NCBI RefSeq assembly: GCF_011947265.1
Contig: NZ_JAATHD010000005.1
Span: 22,757 to 86,756 of the forward strand
Length of the DNA stretch: 64,000 bases
Origin: Paenibacillus sp. HB172176
GTDB lineage: Bacteria > Bacillota > Bacilli > Paenibacillales > Paenibacillaceae
Direction: 5' to 3'
The notes below the pieces were generated by a model. That model was not told the DNA's origin. It ran no database searches and worked only from the letters and a program-made list of their open reading frames with translations. The position numbers and the translations under genes are program-made. Of this stretch, positions 7,610 through 16,466 are shown piece by piece (position 1 is the first letter of the stretch; every line of letters begins with the position of its first letter).

Positions 7610-9839
7610 TGTGCTAGCACTTAAAGGGAAGCGATTTGTGCAAGCATCAAAAGAAGGTCCTCCTGGCGGAGGGGCTAACATGAACAGTCAAAAAGTAGTG
7701 ACAAGTGATCATCTACTTAGTATGCAATCTAAAATAGCCCGAATTAGAGCATTCTGGCAACAAGAAAAAAAACCTTTTGAAGGCATTTTAATAAGTGTAC
7801 ACTACAATAAAATTGTTGCCAAAAGTAATCGTATTGCTGGCTTGTTTAAAGGGAAAGATTCTAACTATGCTATTGTCGGGGCAAAATTTAATGAAGAAAA
7901 GAGCAGGCATATTATCACTTATTTTCTTGATATTGAGGATTTAGATAGAAGTATTGATTTGCTCTCGAAGGCAAGGGATATTTTAACGGCTAAATTTCAA
8001 CATGGTATGGATAAAACCACTCTTGAAAACAGAAAGATAATAGATGTTCTTCCGTATGAACAATTTTCAATCAGTAAATCGGCATTTAAGCAAGTGATTG
8101 CTGATGTTTCATATATTGATGATTTTGAAGTGGAGGCTGCAACACCACAATTCAAACAAAGTATTATTACATTATACGATACGCATACAGATGCAAAAAC
8201 ATTACTTAAACTTATTGGTATCGATATATTATCGAGTAGAATATTGGATAATCAGACCGTATTTTTAGATGAATATCAAATGAAACTCTTATGCGAAAAA
8301 GCACCCTACCTTGTATCGATGGCAACAGTAGATTTAAAAGAACTATCTGCAGAAAATTTTATGCAAGAATATCAGCAAAGTTCTATGTATGTACCATCTC
8401 CAAGTATTGAACCGACGATTGGCGTAATTGATACGTTGTTTGATAGACGTGTTTATTTCAATGAATGGGTTGATTACTATGATATGATTGATGATAATCT
8501 TCCCAAAAGCACAGATGATTATCGACACGGTACAGCAGTTTCTTCTATTATTGTGGATGGTCCAAGATTAAATCCGTGGTTGGATGATGGGTGTGGTCGA
8601 TTTAAAGTGCGTCATTTTGGTGTGGCAATAGGTTCAAAATTCTCTTCATTTACAATTATAAAGCAAATAAAAAAAATTATTACGAATAATCAAGATATAA
8701 AAGTGTGGAATATATCTCTTGGCAGTAATCAAGAAATTAACGATAATTTTATTTCAACAGAAGCTGCAATTTTAGATCAAATTCAGTTTGAGAATGATGT
8801 AATTTTTGTCGTTGCAGGGACAAATAAACCGAATGATGCAATTGTGAAAATAGGTTCACCTGCAGATTCTATTAATAGTATGGTCGTAAATGCTGTCACT
8901 AAAAATGGTCTATCTACAAAATACGCAAGGAAGGGACTAGCATTATCTTTTTTTGCAAAACCAGATATTAGTTATTATGGTGGCAGTGAGGAGCAATACA
9001 TGAAAGTTTGTGAACCACTAGGGGAAGCAAATGTTGCAGGAACTTCATATGCTGCACCTTGGATTGCACGGAAACTAGCCTATTTGATAGATGTTTTAGG
9101 TTTGAATAGAGAAGTGGCGAAGGCAATGATTATTGATGCAGCAAGAGACTGGAACGAAAAACCCACACCAGAGGAAGTTGCCCTTTATGGACACGGTGTT
9201 GTACCCATTAAAATCGACGATATCGTTCAAACAAAAAAAGATGAGATTAAATTTTTAGTGTCGGATGTCAGTGAAAAATGGAACACATATAATTACCATT
9301 TTCCGATCCCCTTGAAGGATGACAAATACCCTTATATTGCGAGAGCGACGATGTGCTATTTTCCTATGTGCGATAGAACTCAAGGCGTTGATTATACGAA
9401 TACGGAACTCAATCTTCATTTTGGTAGAATCAATAATGATGGGAAAATAAAAGATATTACAGGGGATAAGCAAAATCAAGAGGACACATTGAATACCGAG
9501 AAGAATTATCTCTTGGAGGGGGAAGCGAGGGCTAGATTTAGGAAATGGGACAATGTAAAATATGTAGCTGAGCGACTTAAAGTAGGGATGAGACAAAAGA
9601 AATCTTACACTAATAAAAACTGGGGAATGGAAATTAAAACGAATAATAGATTAAACCCTGCTGATGGAATAGGTGTTCGTTTCGGTGTGGTCGTAACGTT
9701 GAAGGAGATTAACGGCATAAACAGAATTGATGAATTCATTAGAAATTGTACGTTAAATGGTTGGTTGGTCAATAGTCTTGATGTTCAAACAAGAATTGAC
9801 ATGAATGAGAAAGTAAATGAAGAAATAGAGTTCGAGTGA
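7602..9839 (+). CDS. Cytosolic subtilisin-like serine protease (S8), AAA partner
   Basis: The 745-residue protein has a complete S8 triad: D277 (IGVIDT), H309 (YRHGTAVSS) and S482 (AGTSYAAPWIA), with oxyanion N408 (VVAGTN). The substrate-strand motif is WNISLGS. No signal peptide or membrane segment is visible, so it should act inside the cell. About 265 residues precede the protease domain, including NKIVAKSNRIAGLF. This is not a standard inhibitory propeptide and may receive signals from the ATPase. About 200 residues of unknown fold follow it. The start ATG lies inside the end of the ATPase gene, 8-9 bases after GGGGGAG. S8 proteins of this length beside an AAA ATPase occur in other bacteria to my knowledge. 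A regulated, possibly anti-phage, protease is an inference. Confidence 0.9.
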   Translation: MNNVLALKGKRFVQASKEGPPGGGANMNSQKVVTSDHLLSMQSKIARIRAFWQQEKKPFEGILISVHYNKIVAKSNRIAGLFKGKDSNYAIVGAKFNEEKSRHIITYFLDIEDLDRSIDLLSKARDILTAKFQHGMDKTTLENRKIIDVLPYEQFSISKSAFKQVIADVSYIDDFEVEAATPQFKQSIITLYDTHTDAKTLLKLIGIDILSSRILDNQTVFLDEYQMKLLCEKAPYLVSMATVDLKELSAENFMQEYQQSSMYVPSPSIEPTIGVIDTLFDRRVYFNEWVDYYDMIDDNLPKSTDDYRHGTAVSSIIVDGPRLNPWLDDGCGRFKVRHFGVAIGSKFSSFTIIKQIKKIITNNQDIKVWNISLGSNQEINDNFISTEAAILDQIQFENDVIFVVAGTNKPNDAIVKIGSPADSINSMVVNAVTKNGLSTKYARKGLALSFFAKPDISYYGGSEEQYMKVCEPLGEANVAGTSYAAPWIARKLAYLIDVLGLNREVAKAMIIDAARDWNEKPTPEEVALYGHGVVPIKIDDIVQTKKDEIKFLVSDVSEKWNTYNYHFPIPLKDDKYPYIARATMCYFPMCDRTQGVDYTNTELNLHFGRINNDGKIKDITGDKQNQEDTLNTEKNYLLEGEARARFRKWDNVKYVAERLKVGMRQKKSYTNKNWGMEIKTNNRLNPADGIGVRFGVVVTLKEINGINRIDEFIRNCTLNGWLVNSLDVQTRIDMNEKVNEEIEFE

Positions 9840-9898
9840 GGAATTGATAGTGATAAAGACGTTGTTGTAATGGTCGACGAGTGTGCCTTTTCTGCATT

Positions 9899-10079
9899 CT
9901 CCTACATCGTAGGCATCCGCGCTGTAACGTCCATCGACGGCATGATGGTTGACTGGGAGCGTATCCCTTGGGACGTGCTGGAGAAAATCTCTGTTCGTAT
10001 CGTAAATGAAGTGGACAACGTTAACCGTATCGTCTACGACGTAATATCCAAGCCTCCAGCTACTATTGAGTGGGAATAA
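9899..10079 (+). pseudogene. Diverged guaA 3'-end fragment at island right junction
   Basis: This fragment codes for the last 59 residues of GMP synthase, from SYIVGIRAV to PPATIEWE and a stop, with 5 amino-acid changes from the intact guaA. By eye about 83% of bases match, and most changes are at third positions. It has no promoter or ribosome site of its own. Homology begins abruptly near 9899. Such a partial copy is what site-specific integration at a gene's 3' end leaves behind. Either the element brought its own guaA end, now fused to the host gene, or this is the element's copy. It is not a functional gene. Confidence 0.9.
10056..10071 (+). repeat. Island attachment-like site 3 (right junction)
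   Basis: CCAGCTACTATTGAGT inside the guaA fragment. It matches the site at 4253-4268 in 15 of 16 bases and the site in intact guaA in 13 of 16. It marks the right boundary of the island. Confidence 0.55.
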
Positions 10080-10109
10080 GTTAAAGAGATTGATAACCAA
10101 TTAGATCAA

Positions 10110-10152
10110 GGGTTCATTCCATTCAAATTTGAATGTGAATGAGCCTTTTTTT
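10110..10152 (+). terminator. Rho-independent terminator after the guaA fragment
   Basis: The arms GGTTCATTCCATTCAAA and TTTGAATGTGAATGAGCC form a long stem, followed by seven T. It is placed as the original guaA terminator would be, now about 6 kb away from guaA. Confidence 0.85.
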
Positions 10153-10661
10153 GACTTAATGGCATTTATAAAATTTTTAATGGGATGAATGCTTGCAATT
10201 TTAACGGACTTTTTCGTGGCTGTCGATTCATTGTGGAGCGCTATCTATACTAAACGTTACTGTTGATTCTTCGTGGATCTGTAGCGTCAAAACAAGGCGG
10301 ATCGCGCTGCTCGGGGTTGCGCAGTAGCGTTGGCCATCAGCGTTGCAGCTCGCCATGCAGCACGGGGTCGCGCAGTAGCGCTGGTCACCCGCGTTGCAGC
10401 TCAGCTTGCGACTCCGCTGAGTCTGATTTCCATCAGAATAATGGCAAGCACAGGCAACGCAGCTTTACTGCGATCCAAGGATGCCGTCAGGTGTTTTTCT
10501 CATTAGCAAAGCACTAACAGAATTCAGTGGAGGTCCTAAAAACGCCTTTCACTCGCGCTTAACGGAAACGAGTGTCATTTCAGAATGTTGTTTATTGCGT
10601 AGAGCGGCGCCTGAGGCTACAGTGGGAACAGAACGCAACACATCAAGGGGGAGGTGAGAAA
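10153..10661. other. Gap between the island and the sugar ABC operon
   Basis: No gene is recognised. The gap holds a two-copy 51-bp tandem repeat (listed separately) and a GGCTGTCGATTCATTGTGGA segment that resembles the inverted-repeat element at 55612. It also holds GGATGCCGTCAGGTGTTTTTC near 10480, almost the same as the stretch at 34742-34765. No convincing promoter for the downstream operon was found by eye. Confidence 0.45.
10312..10402. repeat. Two-copy tandem repeat, 51-bp period
   Basis: Two similar units share GCAGTAGCG (10321 and 10372) and CGTTGCAGCTC, exactly 51 bases apart, with about a fifth of positions changed. It is non-coding and GC-rich. The period equals that of the arrays at 37380 and 63611. 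Confidence 0.7.
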
Positions 10662-11615
10662 ATGAACGCAACAACGCAACAACAATCCTCTTCGGGGGAA
10701 CAACCGATGAAGAGAAAGCGCTTCTCTTATTTCAAAACACATTATCAATATTATCTGCTTCTGCTCTTCCCGCTGGCCTACTTTATCTTGTTCAAGTACG
10801 GTCCCATGTATGGTCTCGTAATCGCTTTCAAGGACTACAACATGTTTCAGGGAATGCTTAAGAGTCCGTGGAATGATTTCGATACCTTCCGCCAGCTGTT
10901 CCGCATGTCGCTCTTCTATAAGGTCGTGCGCAATACGCTGCTGTTGAACGTGATTGACATCCTGGTCTCATTCCCGGTTCCGATTGTTCTCGCGCTTCTT
11001 CTGAACGAGCTTAAGAAGGCGTGGTTCAAGAAAGGCGCGCAAACGATTCTGTATCTGCCGCATTTCATCTCGTGGATTATTATCGGGGGCATGGTGTATC
11101 AGTTATTCTCCACGAATACCGGTCTGGTCAACCATTTCTTCCTGCTATTTGGCATCGACCCGGTACCGTTCCTGACGAACAAATACTGGTGGCTGTTCAT
11201 TTATCTGGCCGCCGGCGTCTGGCAAAGCGCAGGATGGGGCACGATTCTCTATCTCGCAGCGCTGACGGGCATTAATAAGGAGCTTTACGAAGCGGCGGAG
11301 GTTGATGGAGCGTCGCGCTTGAAACGAATGTGGCATATTTCGTTGCCAGGCATTCGCTCGACGATCGTAATCCTGCTCATTTTGCAGATTGGACATATTA
11401 TGACCATAGGCTTCGACCGTCCGTTTGTACTCGGCAACACGATGGTTATGGACTACTCGGAGGTAATCAGCACCTTCGTGTACAAGGTCGGCATTCAATC
11501 CGCGCAGTTCTCGCTTGCAACGGCCATTGGCTTCTTCCAGGCGCTGATCGGCTTGATATTGGTGTTCGCGGCCGATCGAATTGCGAAGCGAATGGGCGAG
11601 CAAGGCATTTGGTAG
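10662..11615 (+). CDS. Sugar ABC transporter permease, LplB type
   Basis: This integral membrane subunit carries a poly- or oligosaccharide across the membrane. It has about six transmembrane helices, the first at YYLLLLFPLAYFILF, and the EAA loop YEAAEVDGASRLKRMWHISLP that docks the ATPase subunit. The 317-residue length fits the LplB/YtcP-partner family. The start is the ATG after GGGAGGTGAGAAA; an earlier in-frame start has no ribosome site. It is the first gene of an operon with the second permease, the binding lipoprotein, a regulator and GH38. No ATPase gene is present, as is usual for this group, which shares a general MsmX-like ATPase. Confidence 0.92.
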   Translation: MNATTQQQSSSGEQPMKRKRFSYFKTHYQYYLLLLFPLAYFILFKYGPMYGLVIAFKDYNMFQGMLKSPWNDFDTFRQLFRMSLFYKVVRNTLLLNVIDILVSFPVPIVLALLLNELKKAWFKKGAQTILYLPHFISWIIIGGMVYQLFSTNTGLVNHFFLLFGIDPVPFLTNKYWWLFIYLAAGVWQSAGWGTILYLAALTGINKELYEAAEVDGASRLKRMWHISLPGIRSTIVILLILQIGHIMTIGFDRPFVLGNTMVMDYSEVISTFVYKVGIQSAQFSLATAIGFFQALIGLILVFAADRIAKRMGEQGIW

Positions 11616-11633
11616 AAGGGAGGTGGATATGGA

Positions 11634-12512
11634 ATGAATTCCATTCGTGTATTTCGCGTGTATGACGCTGTTATTGTTGCTATTATTGCGATTGCGGCGA
11701 TTCTTTGTTTAGTTCCGTTCATGCATTTGATTTCAATTTCTCTCAGCTCAAACAATGCTGTAACATCCGGGAAGGTCGGACTCTTGCCTGTCGAGCTTGA
11801 TCTGGAATCGTATCGTTTCGTTTTTCAAGATGAAAGCTTGTTTCGTTCGCTGGGCTTTACGGTCGTGCTGACGGCGGTTTATACGCTGATTGCCATGGCA
11901 CTGACCATTTTCGCGGCCTATCCGCTCACGAAGCGAGGTCTTAAGGGGCGAAATCTGTTCATGTTTTTGATTGTATTCACGATGTTTTTCGGCGGAGGAA
12001 TGATTCCGGATTACATTCTGGTCAAGGAGCTCGGATTGCTCAACACCATGTGGGCGTTAGTGTTTCCGGGCATGCTGAGCGCGTTCAATCTCATTATTCT
12101 GAAGACGTTCTTCTCGTCCATTCCCGAGGGCTTGGAGGAATCGGCCCAGCTCGACGGCTGCACACCGATCGGCGTGCTGTTCCGCATCATTCTGCCGCTG
12201 TCGATGCCGGTTTTGGCGACGCTCAGCCTGTTCTATGCGGTTGGCCGCTGGAACGGCTTCATGGATTCGCTCATGTATATTACGAAATCCGAGTTATATC
12301 CGCTGCAGCTCATTCTATATCAGATGGTCATGAATTCGCAGCTGACAGAGCTGACGATGATGGAGGGCGGCAATGTTCTGGATGCTTTGCCCGAACCCGA
12401 ATCGCTCAAGGCGGCTACGATCATGTTCGCGACGCTGCCAATCATCATCGTGTACCCTTGGCTGCAAAAATATTTTGTATCCGGTATCATGATTGGCGCC
12501 GTAAAGGGTTGA
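11634..12512 (+). CDS. Sugar ABC transporter permease, YtcP/LplC type
   Basis: This is the second membrane subunit of the importer: 292 residues, about six membrane helices and the EAA-like loop EESAQLDGCTPIGVLFRIILPLSMP. It starts 18 bases after the first permease with GAAGGGAGGTGG upstream. An overlapping ATG five bases earlier runs straight into a stop and is not the start. It should pair with the LplB-type subunit to form the channel for the substrate captured by the next gene's lipoprotein. Confidence 0.93.
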   Translation: MNSIRVFRVYDAVIVAIIAIAAILCLVPFMHLISISLSSNNAVTSGKVGLLPVELDLESYRFVFQDESLFRSLGFTVVLTAVYTLIAMALTIFAAYPLTKRGLKGRNLFMFLIVFTMFFGGGMIPDYILVKELGLLNTMWALVFPGMLSAFNLIILKTFFSSIPEGLEESAQLDGCTPIGVLFRIILPLSMPVLATLSLFYAVGRWNGFMDSLMYITKSELYPLQLILYQMVMNSQLTELTMMEGGNVLDALPEPESLKAATIMFATLPIIIVYPWLQKYFVSGIMIGAVKG

Positions 12513-12562
12513 TAATGGTTTCACCGCTATGCGTTAATTATATAATAAAGGGAGAGTTGAAC

Positions 12563-14185
12563 ATGAAAAAAAGAAAACTCTGGTTAACCGCAGCATTGCT
12601 TGTCACCATCCTGAGCCTGATCGTGGGCTGCAGCAGCAACAATGGGAACAATTCGTCGAGCACGAACAATCAAGCCTCCAGCGAGCCAAGCGGCAACACA
12701 TCCAGCTCAGACCCGAAGGAAACGCCAAAGGGAGAGCCGGAGAAGCTGAAGGTTGAAGTGTTCGACCGCGGAAAATCGGTGAACGGCGAGACGGCCGACA
12801 GCAGCATATGGACCAAATGGATTCATGATCAGGTGCTGGAAGATCTCAACATCGACGTTACCTTCGTAGCGGTACCGCGCAGCCAGGAGGTTGACAAACT
12901 GAACGTGCTGATGGCTACGGGCGACGCGCCGGACATCGTGTTCACCTACGATCAGGTCACAACGGCCAACTACGCGAAGAGCGGCGGCTTGACGGACGTG
13001 AGCGAACTGCTCGACCAATACGGCTCTGACCTGAAGCAATATTTGGGCGAAGAGGTGCTGAGTTACGGCAAGTTCTTCGGCAAGCAATTCGCGATTGCCG
13101 CGAAACGCGCATTCGTCGGAGATCAGTCTTCCCTCATCCGCAAGGACTGGCTGGATAAGCTGGGCCTGCCGGTGCCGACGACAACAGAAGAATTCCTCGA
13201 GACCATGCGTGCGTTCAAGGAGAAGGATCCGGGCAATACAGGGGGCAAAGTGGTGCCGTACGGCATTGTCGCTTTCGATGCGAGCTATAACGTGAACAGC
13301 CGCGCTCTTCTCTATTCCTTTATTCAAAGGGGGACGGAGGAGGAATTCTACGCCAAATATGACTTTATGATGCCGGGCATTAAAGACGGCGTTCAATTCA
13401 TGAATCAGATGTATAACGAAGGCTTGATCAGCAAGGACTTCCCGCTTGACAAGGACGGCAAGAAATTCGAGAGCGACTTCACGAATGGATACGTAGGCGC
13501 GTTGACGCAGACAGGCACGACCGTGTTCCAGGGTCTGACCAAGACGCTTGAGGCGAACGTGCCGGAGGCCGAGTATGTCGTCATGGACGCGTTCACGGAT
13601 CAGAATGGCAATCATCCCAAGGAAATGTACTCGCCGATGGATAGATACATTATGATTCCGAAGTCCAGCAAGCATGCGGAGGCCGCCGTCAAATATCTGA
13701 ACTGGATGGCGAACCCGGATAATCTGAACACGATCGTGAACGGCTTCGAAGGCGAGGACTACAACCTGGTGAACGGGCTTCCGGTTGCCATTAAAAGCGA
13801 TACGCCGCCGGTGCACTTGAACAATCGAGGCATAGATCTGTCGATCATCTCGAACGGCCTCGACTTCGGAGACGTCGATAAAAACATTCAATTCGTTGTG
13901 AACAACTATCCCGATTATGCCGAAGTGATAAGAGAGTCGCTCAAGAGCTCGCTCGTTGACGGCTATTCGCAGCCGCATTTCGACCGCCCGATCGAAGCGC
14001 AAATCAAGTACGGAAGCATCTTGAAGGATAAAATGAACGAAATCAAAACCAAGGCCGTCACGGCGAAGCCGTCCGACTTCGACTCCGTCTATGACAGCGG
14101 CATGAAAGAGTACATGTCGCTTGGCGGACAGGCGCTTGTCGACGAAAGGACGCAAGTATACAAGGATATGAAGGCGGGCAACTAA
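12563..14185 (+). CDS. Extracellular solute-binding lipoprotein of the sugar ABC transporter
   Basis: The 540-residue protein starts with a lipoprotein signal (MKKRKLWLTAALL, lipobox LIVGC with C23 as the lipidated residue), then a Ser/Asn-rich linker and a family 1-type binding domain. It captures the oligosaccharide outside the cell and feeds the two upstream permeases. The start has AAAGGGAGAG 6-7 bases upstream. It is large for the class, as are other LplA-like proteins, which bind complex glycans. The GH38 mannosidase downstream suggests a mannose-containing ligand. Confidence 0.93.
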   Translation: MKKRKLWLTAALLVTILSLIVGCSSNNGNNSSSTNNQASSEPSGNTSSSDPKETPKGEPEKLKVEVFDRGKSVNGETADSSIWTKWIHDQVLEDLNIDVTFVAVPRSQEVDKLNVLMATGDAPDIVFTYDQVTTANYAKSGGLTDVSELLDQYGSDLKQYLGEEVLSYGKFFGKQFAIAAKRAFVGDQSSLIRKDWLDKLGLPVPTTTEEFLETMRAFKEKDPGNTGGKVVPYGIVAFDASYNVNSRALLYSFIQRGTEEEFYAKYDFMMPGIKDGVQFMNQMYNEGLISKDFPLDKDGKKFESDFTNGYVGALTQTGTTVFQGLTKTLEANVPEAEYVVMDAFTDQNGNHPKEMYSPMDRYIMIPKSSKHAEAAVKYLNWMANPDNLNTIVNGFEGEDYNLVNGLPVAIKSDTPPVHLNNRGIDLSIISNGLDFGDVDKNIQFVVNNYPDYAEVIRESLKSSLVDGYSQPHFDRPIEAQIKYGSILKDKMNEIKTKAVTAKPSDFDSVYDSGMKEYMSLGGQALVDERTQVYKDMKAGN

Positions 14186-14243
14186 CCCAGAACATCTAGA
14201 TGCATCTAAATTAAATTCAGACACGGGAAGGTAGGAGGCTATC

Positions 14244-16466
14244 ATGGGACGTAACTATTATCGCAGGCTGCTGTTCACCTATCTTCCCGTGTTATCTTGC
14301 ACGGTTGCTATTATTATCTTGATCTTCGTAGCCATCATTAACGGTCTCATGATCGACAACGCGAAGCAAGCCAATCAGGCGACGACGCGGTTCATGAGTC
14401 AGGTCGTGGACGATACGCTGAAAAATATCGAGCTTGAGCTATTCAAGGAGCTGCTAAGCAATGAAGGGCTGCGGCCTTTCTTCATCGTTCCTCCGGGCGA
14501 TTCGGATATTATGCTCAGCTACGACGCTTCCCATGTCATGTCCGCTATGATGGTTCGTTACGACATCATTCAATCGATGGCGTTATATCGCGATTCGGAT
14601 CATATGGTGCTGGATCAGAGCTCGATTCGCCCGCTGGGCGAGTATCCGGACCGCGCATTGATTGAAGAGGGCATGGGGGACGGCGTTCAGAATTTCTGGA
14701 CCGCGCCTCGTATGACCGAAACGAGCGGCGTGAATGAAGGTACGCAGGTTGTCACGCTGGTGTATAAGGTGTCGAATCAATTCGGCTTGATTCTTGTGAA
14801 TGTGCCGGTAAGCGCCATCAAGAACATTCTAAGCGATATGGTGAACACGAGTACCGGAGCGTTCGAACTGATTGACCAGAATAGCCAAGCTTTCTTCGCC
14901 AGCGGAGATCGGCTGTCCAACGACGGCGTGCTCGATGCTTCCGTCCGCTCGACCTATACGGGATGGACGCTTCATAGCGGCTTGAACAACGGCAATCGTT
15001 TCTCGCTCGTTGTCGACCGCTCCATAGTCTGGATTGTGCTTGGAGCGCTCGTTATTACGATTGGCGTATTCCTGACGATTTATTTCACTCGCCAGCATTA
15101 TCGTCCGGTGGAACGCATCATCAAACGGGTATCGAGTGCAGCGCGCCTAGCAACGGGTGAGCCGGGCTCGTCGGAGTTCGAATTCATTGATCAAGCGGTT
15201 CAGAATCTCATTATGAGCAATATGGCATACGCCACTCAGCATGAGCGAGATCGCACCTACCGGGAACAGCAGCTCATTCACGGGCTGCTGCTCGGCACGC
15301 TTAAGCAATCGGAGGAGGAGAGCGAGCGGATGCTGGCGGAGCTGGGTTATGCGATCCCGAAGCAGGCGTTCGTTGCGCTGATGGAGATTGATGAATACGC
15401 CGAGTTCTGCGGAGCGTATACTGTCTCCGATCAAGCGTTATTGAAATTCGTCAAGCGAAGTGTGGCAGGGGAAATTCTGCAGAAGAGCGGCCATCCGCAT
15501 GTAGTCGAATGGATTTCGAAGAATCGAATGGCAATTGTGATGATGAGCTCTGGGAATCAGAAGACGCTGTCCGCGGCTATTAACGATTGTGTGGAGCAAA
15601 TTCGCAAGTGGATCGACAGTAATCTCAATTATACCGTCACATTCGGAATCGGCTCCGAGGCGACTCGGTTGAACGGGCTTGCTTCCTCTTGCGAGGATGC
15701 GGCCATTGCGCTGGGCTATAAGATGTCGGTCGGTCCGAATCGCGTCATTGCCTTCTCCGAGCTCGATCCTATGCGGCGCGGCAATGTGACGCAGGATCTG
15801 AAGCTGCTTCAGCAGCTGATTCAAGCGTATCGCCTTGGGAATCGGGAATGGGAGAAGCATGCGGGGGAGTTGTTCCGCCAGTTGAAGCAGAATCTGCAGT
15901 CCAGGGACGATACGGTACGGCTCCTGCAGTATTTTCTCTATTTGCTGGGCGCGGAGTTCGAGACGATGGGCAAGGAGACTGCGCGGCAATGGAACGAGAC
16001 GCAAAGACCCGCGCTTCAGGAGGCGCTTGCCGAGAAGGATACGCTCGAGGAGCTCGAGCCTATCTTCATGCAGACGCTGAGAGAATGGTTCGGACAACTC
16101 AGCGAGTTGAATTTGCAGCGCGACCATTTCACCTTGCTGCGGGATATTCGTCAATATATTAGCGATTTCTATTATAATCCGGATTTGTCGCTGATTCATC
16201 TGAGCGAGAAGTTCGAGGTAAATGCGAAATATTTGTCCCAATTGTTCAAGGAAGAGACGGGCGTTAATTTCAGCGATTTCCTGATCGAGCTGCGCATTGA
16301 AGGCGCCAAACGCCTGCTTGAGGAGACGGATGATTCTCTCCAGAGCATCACCGACCAGGTGGGCTACACGAATGCAATTTCCTTCAGCCGATTGTTCAAG
16401 AAGCAGGTCGGCATGACGCCGATACATTATCGAAAGCAGCAACGAAAGGCAGGGAAAACGAAATGA
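14244..16466 (+). CDS. Membrane-anchored AraC-family regulator
   Basis: The 740-residue protein has a membrane helix near 12-37, an extracytoplasmic region of about 215 residues and a second helix near 255-285. A long cytoplasmic part ends in two AraC helix-turn-helix units (SLIHLSEKFEVNAKYLSQLFKE and SITDQVGYTNAISFSRLFKKQ, about 640-735). No kinase or receiver domain is present, so it may sense outside sugar and act on DNA in one polypeptide. GGTAGGAGG precedes the ATG. Its stop overlaps the GH38 start by 4 bases (ATGA). It most likely controls its own operon. Confidence 0.92.
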   Translation: MGRNYYRRLLFTYLPVLSCTVAIIILIFVAIINGLMIDNAKQANQATTRFMSQVVDDTLKNIELELFKELLSNEGLRPFFIVPPGDSDIMLSYDASHVMSAMMVRYDIIQSMALYRDSDHMVLDQSSIRPLGEYPDRALIEEGMGDGVQNFWTAPRMTETSGVNEGTQVVTLVYKVSNQFGLILVNVPVSAIKNILSDMVNTSTGAFELIDQNSQAFFASGDRLSNDGVLDASVRSTYTGWTLHSGLNNGNRFSLVVDRSIVWIVLGALVITIGVFLTIYFTRQHYRPVERIIKRVSSAARLATGEPGSSEFEFIDQAVQNLIMSNMAYATQHERDRTYREQQLIHGLLLGTLKQSEEESERMLAELGYAIPKQAFVALMEIDEYAEFCGAYTVSDQALLKFVKRSVAGEILQKSGHPHVVEWISKNRMAIVMMSSGNQKTLSAAINDCVEQIRKWIDSNLNYTVTFGIGSEATRLNGLASSCEDAAIALGYKMSVGPNRVIAFSELDPMRRGNVTQDLKLLQQLIQAYRLGNREWEKHAGELFRQLKQNLQSRDDTVRLLQYFLYLLGAEFETMGKETARQWNETQRPALQEALAEKDTLEELEPIFMQTLREWFGQLSELNLQRDHFTLLRDIRQYISDFYYNPDLSLIHLSEKFEVNAKYLSQLFKEETGVNFSDFLIELRIEGAKRLLEETDDSLQSITDQVGYTNAISFSRLFKKQVGMTPIHYRKQQRKAGKTK

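Noticed and set aside
9870..10079. Possible small gene with guaA-like product
   Set aside because: It is only the last part of guaA with no ribosome site or catalytic domain; treated as an integration remnant.
12707..14245. Long antisense frame over the binding lipoprotein gene
   Set aside because: Shadow of GC-biased codons in a clear lipoprotein gene; composition rich in Arg, His and Leu with no motif.
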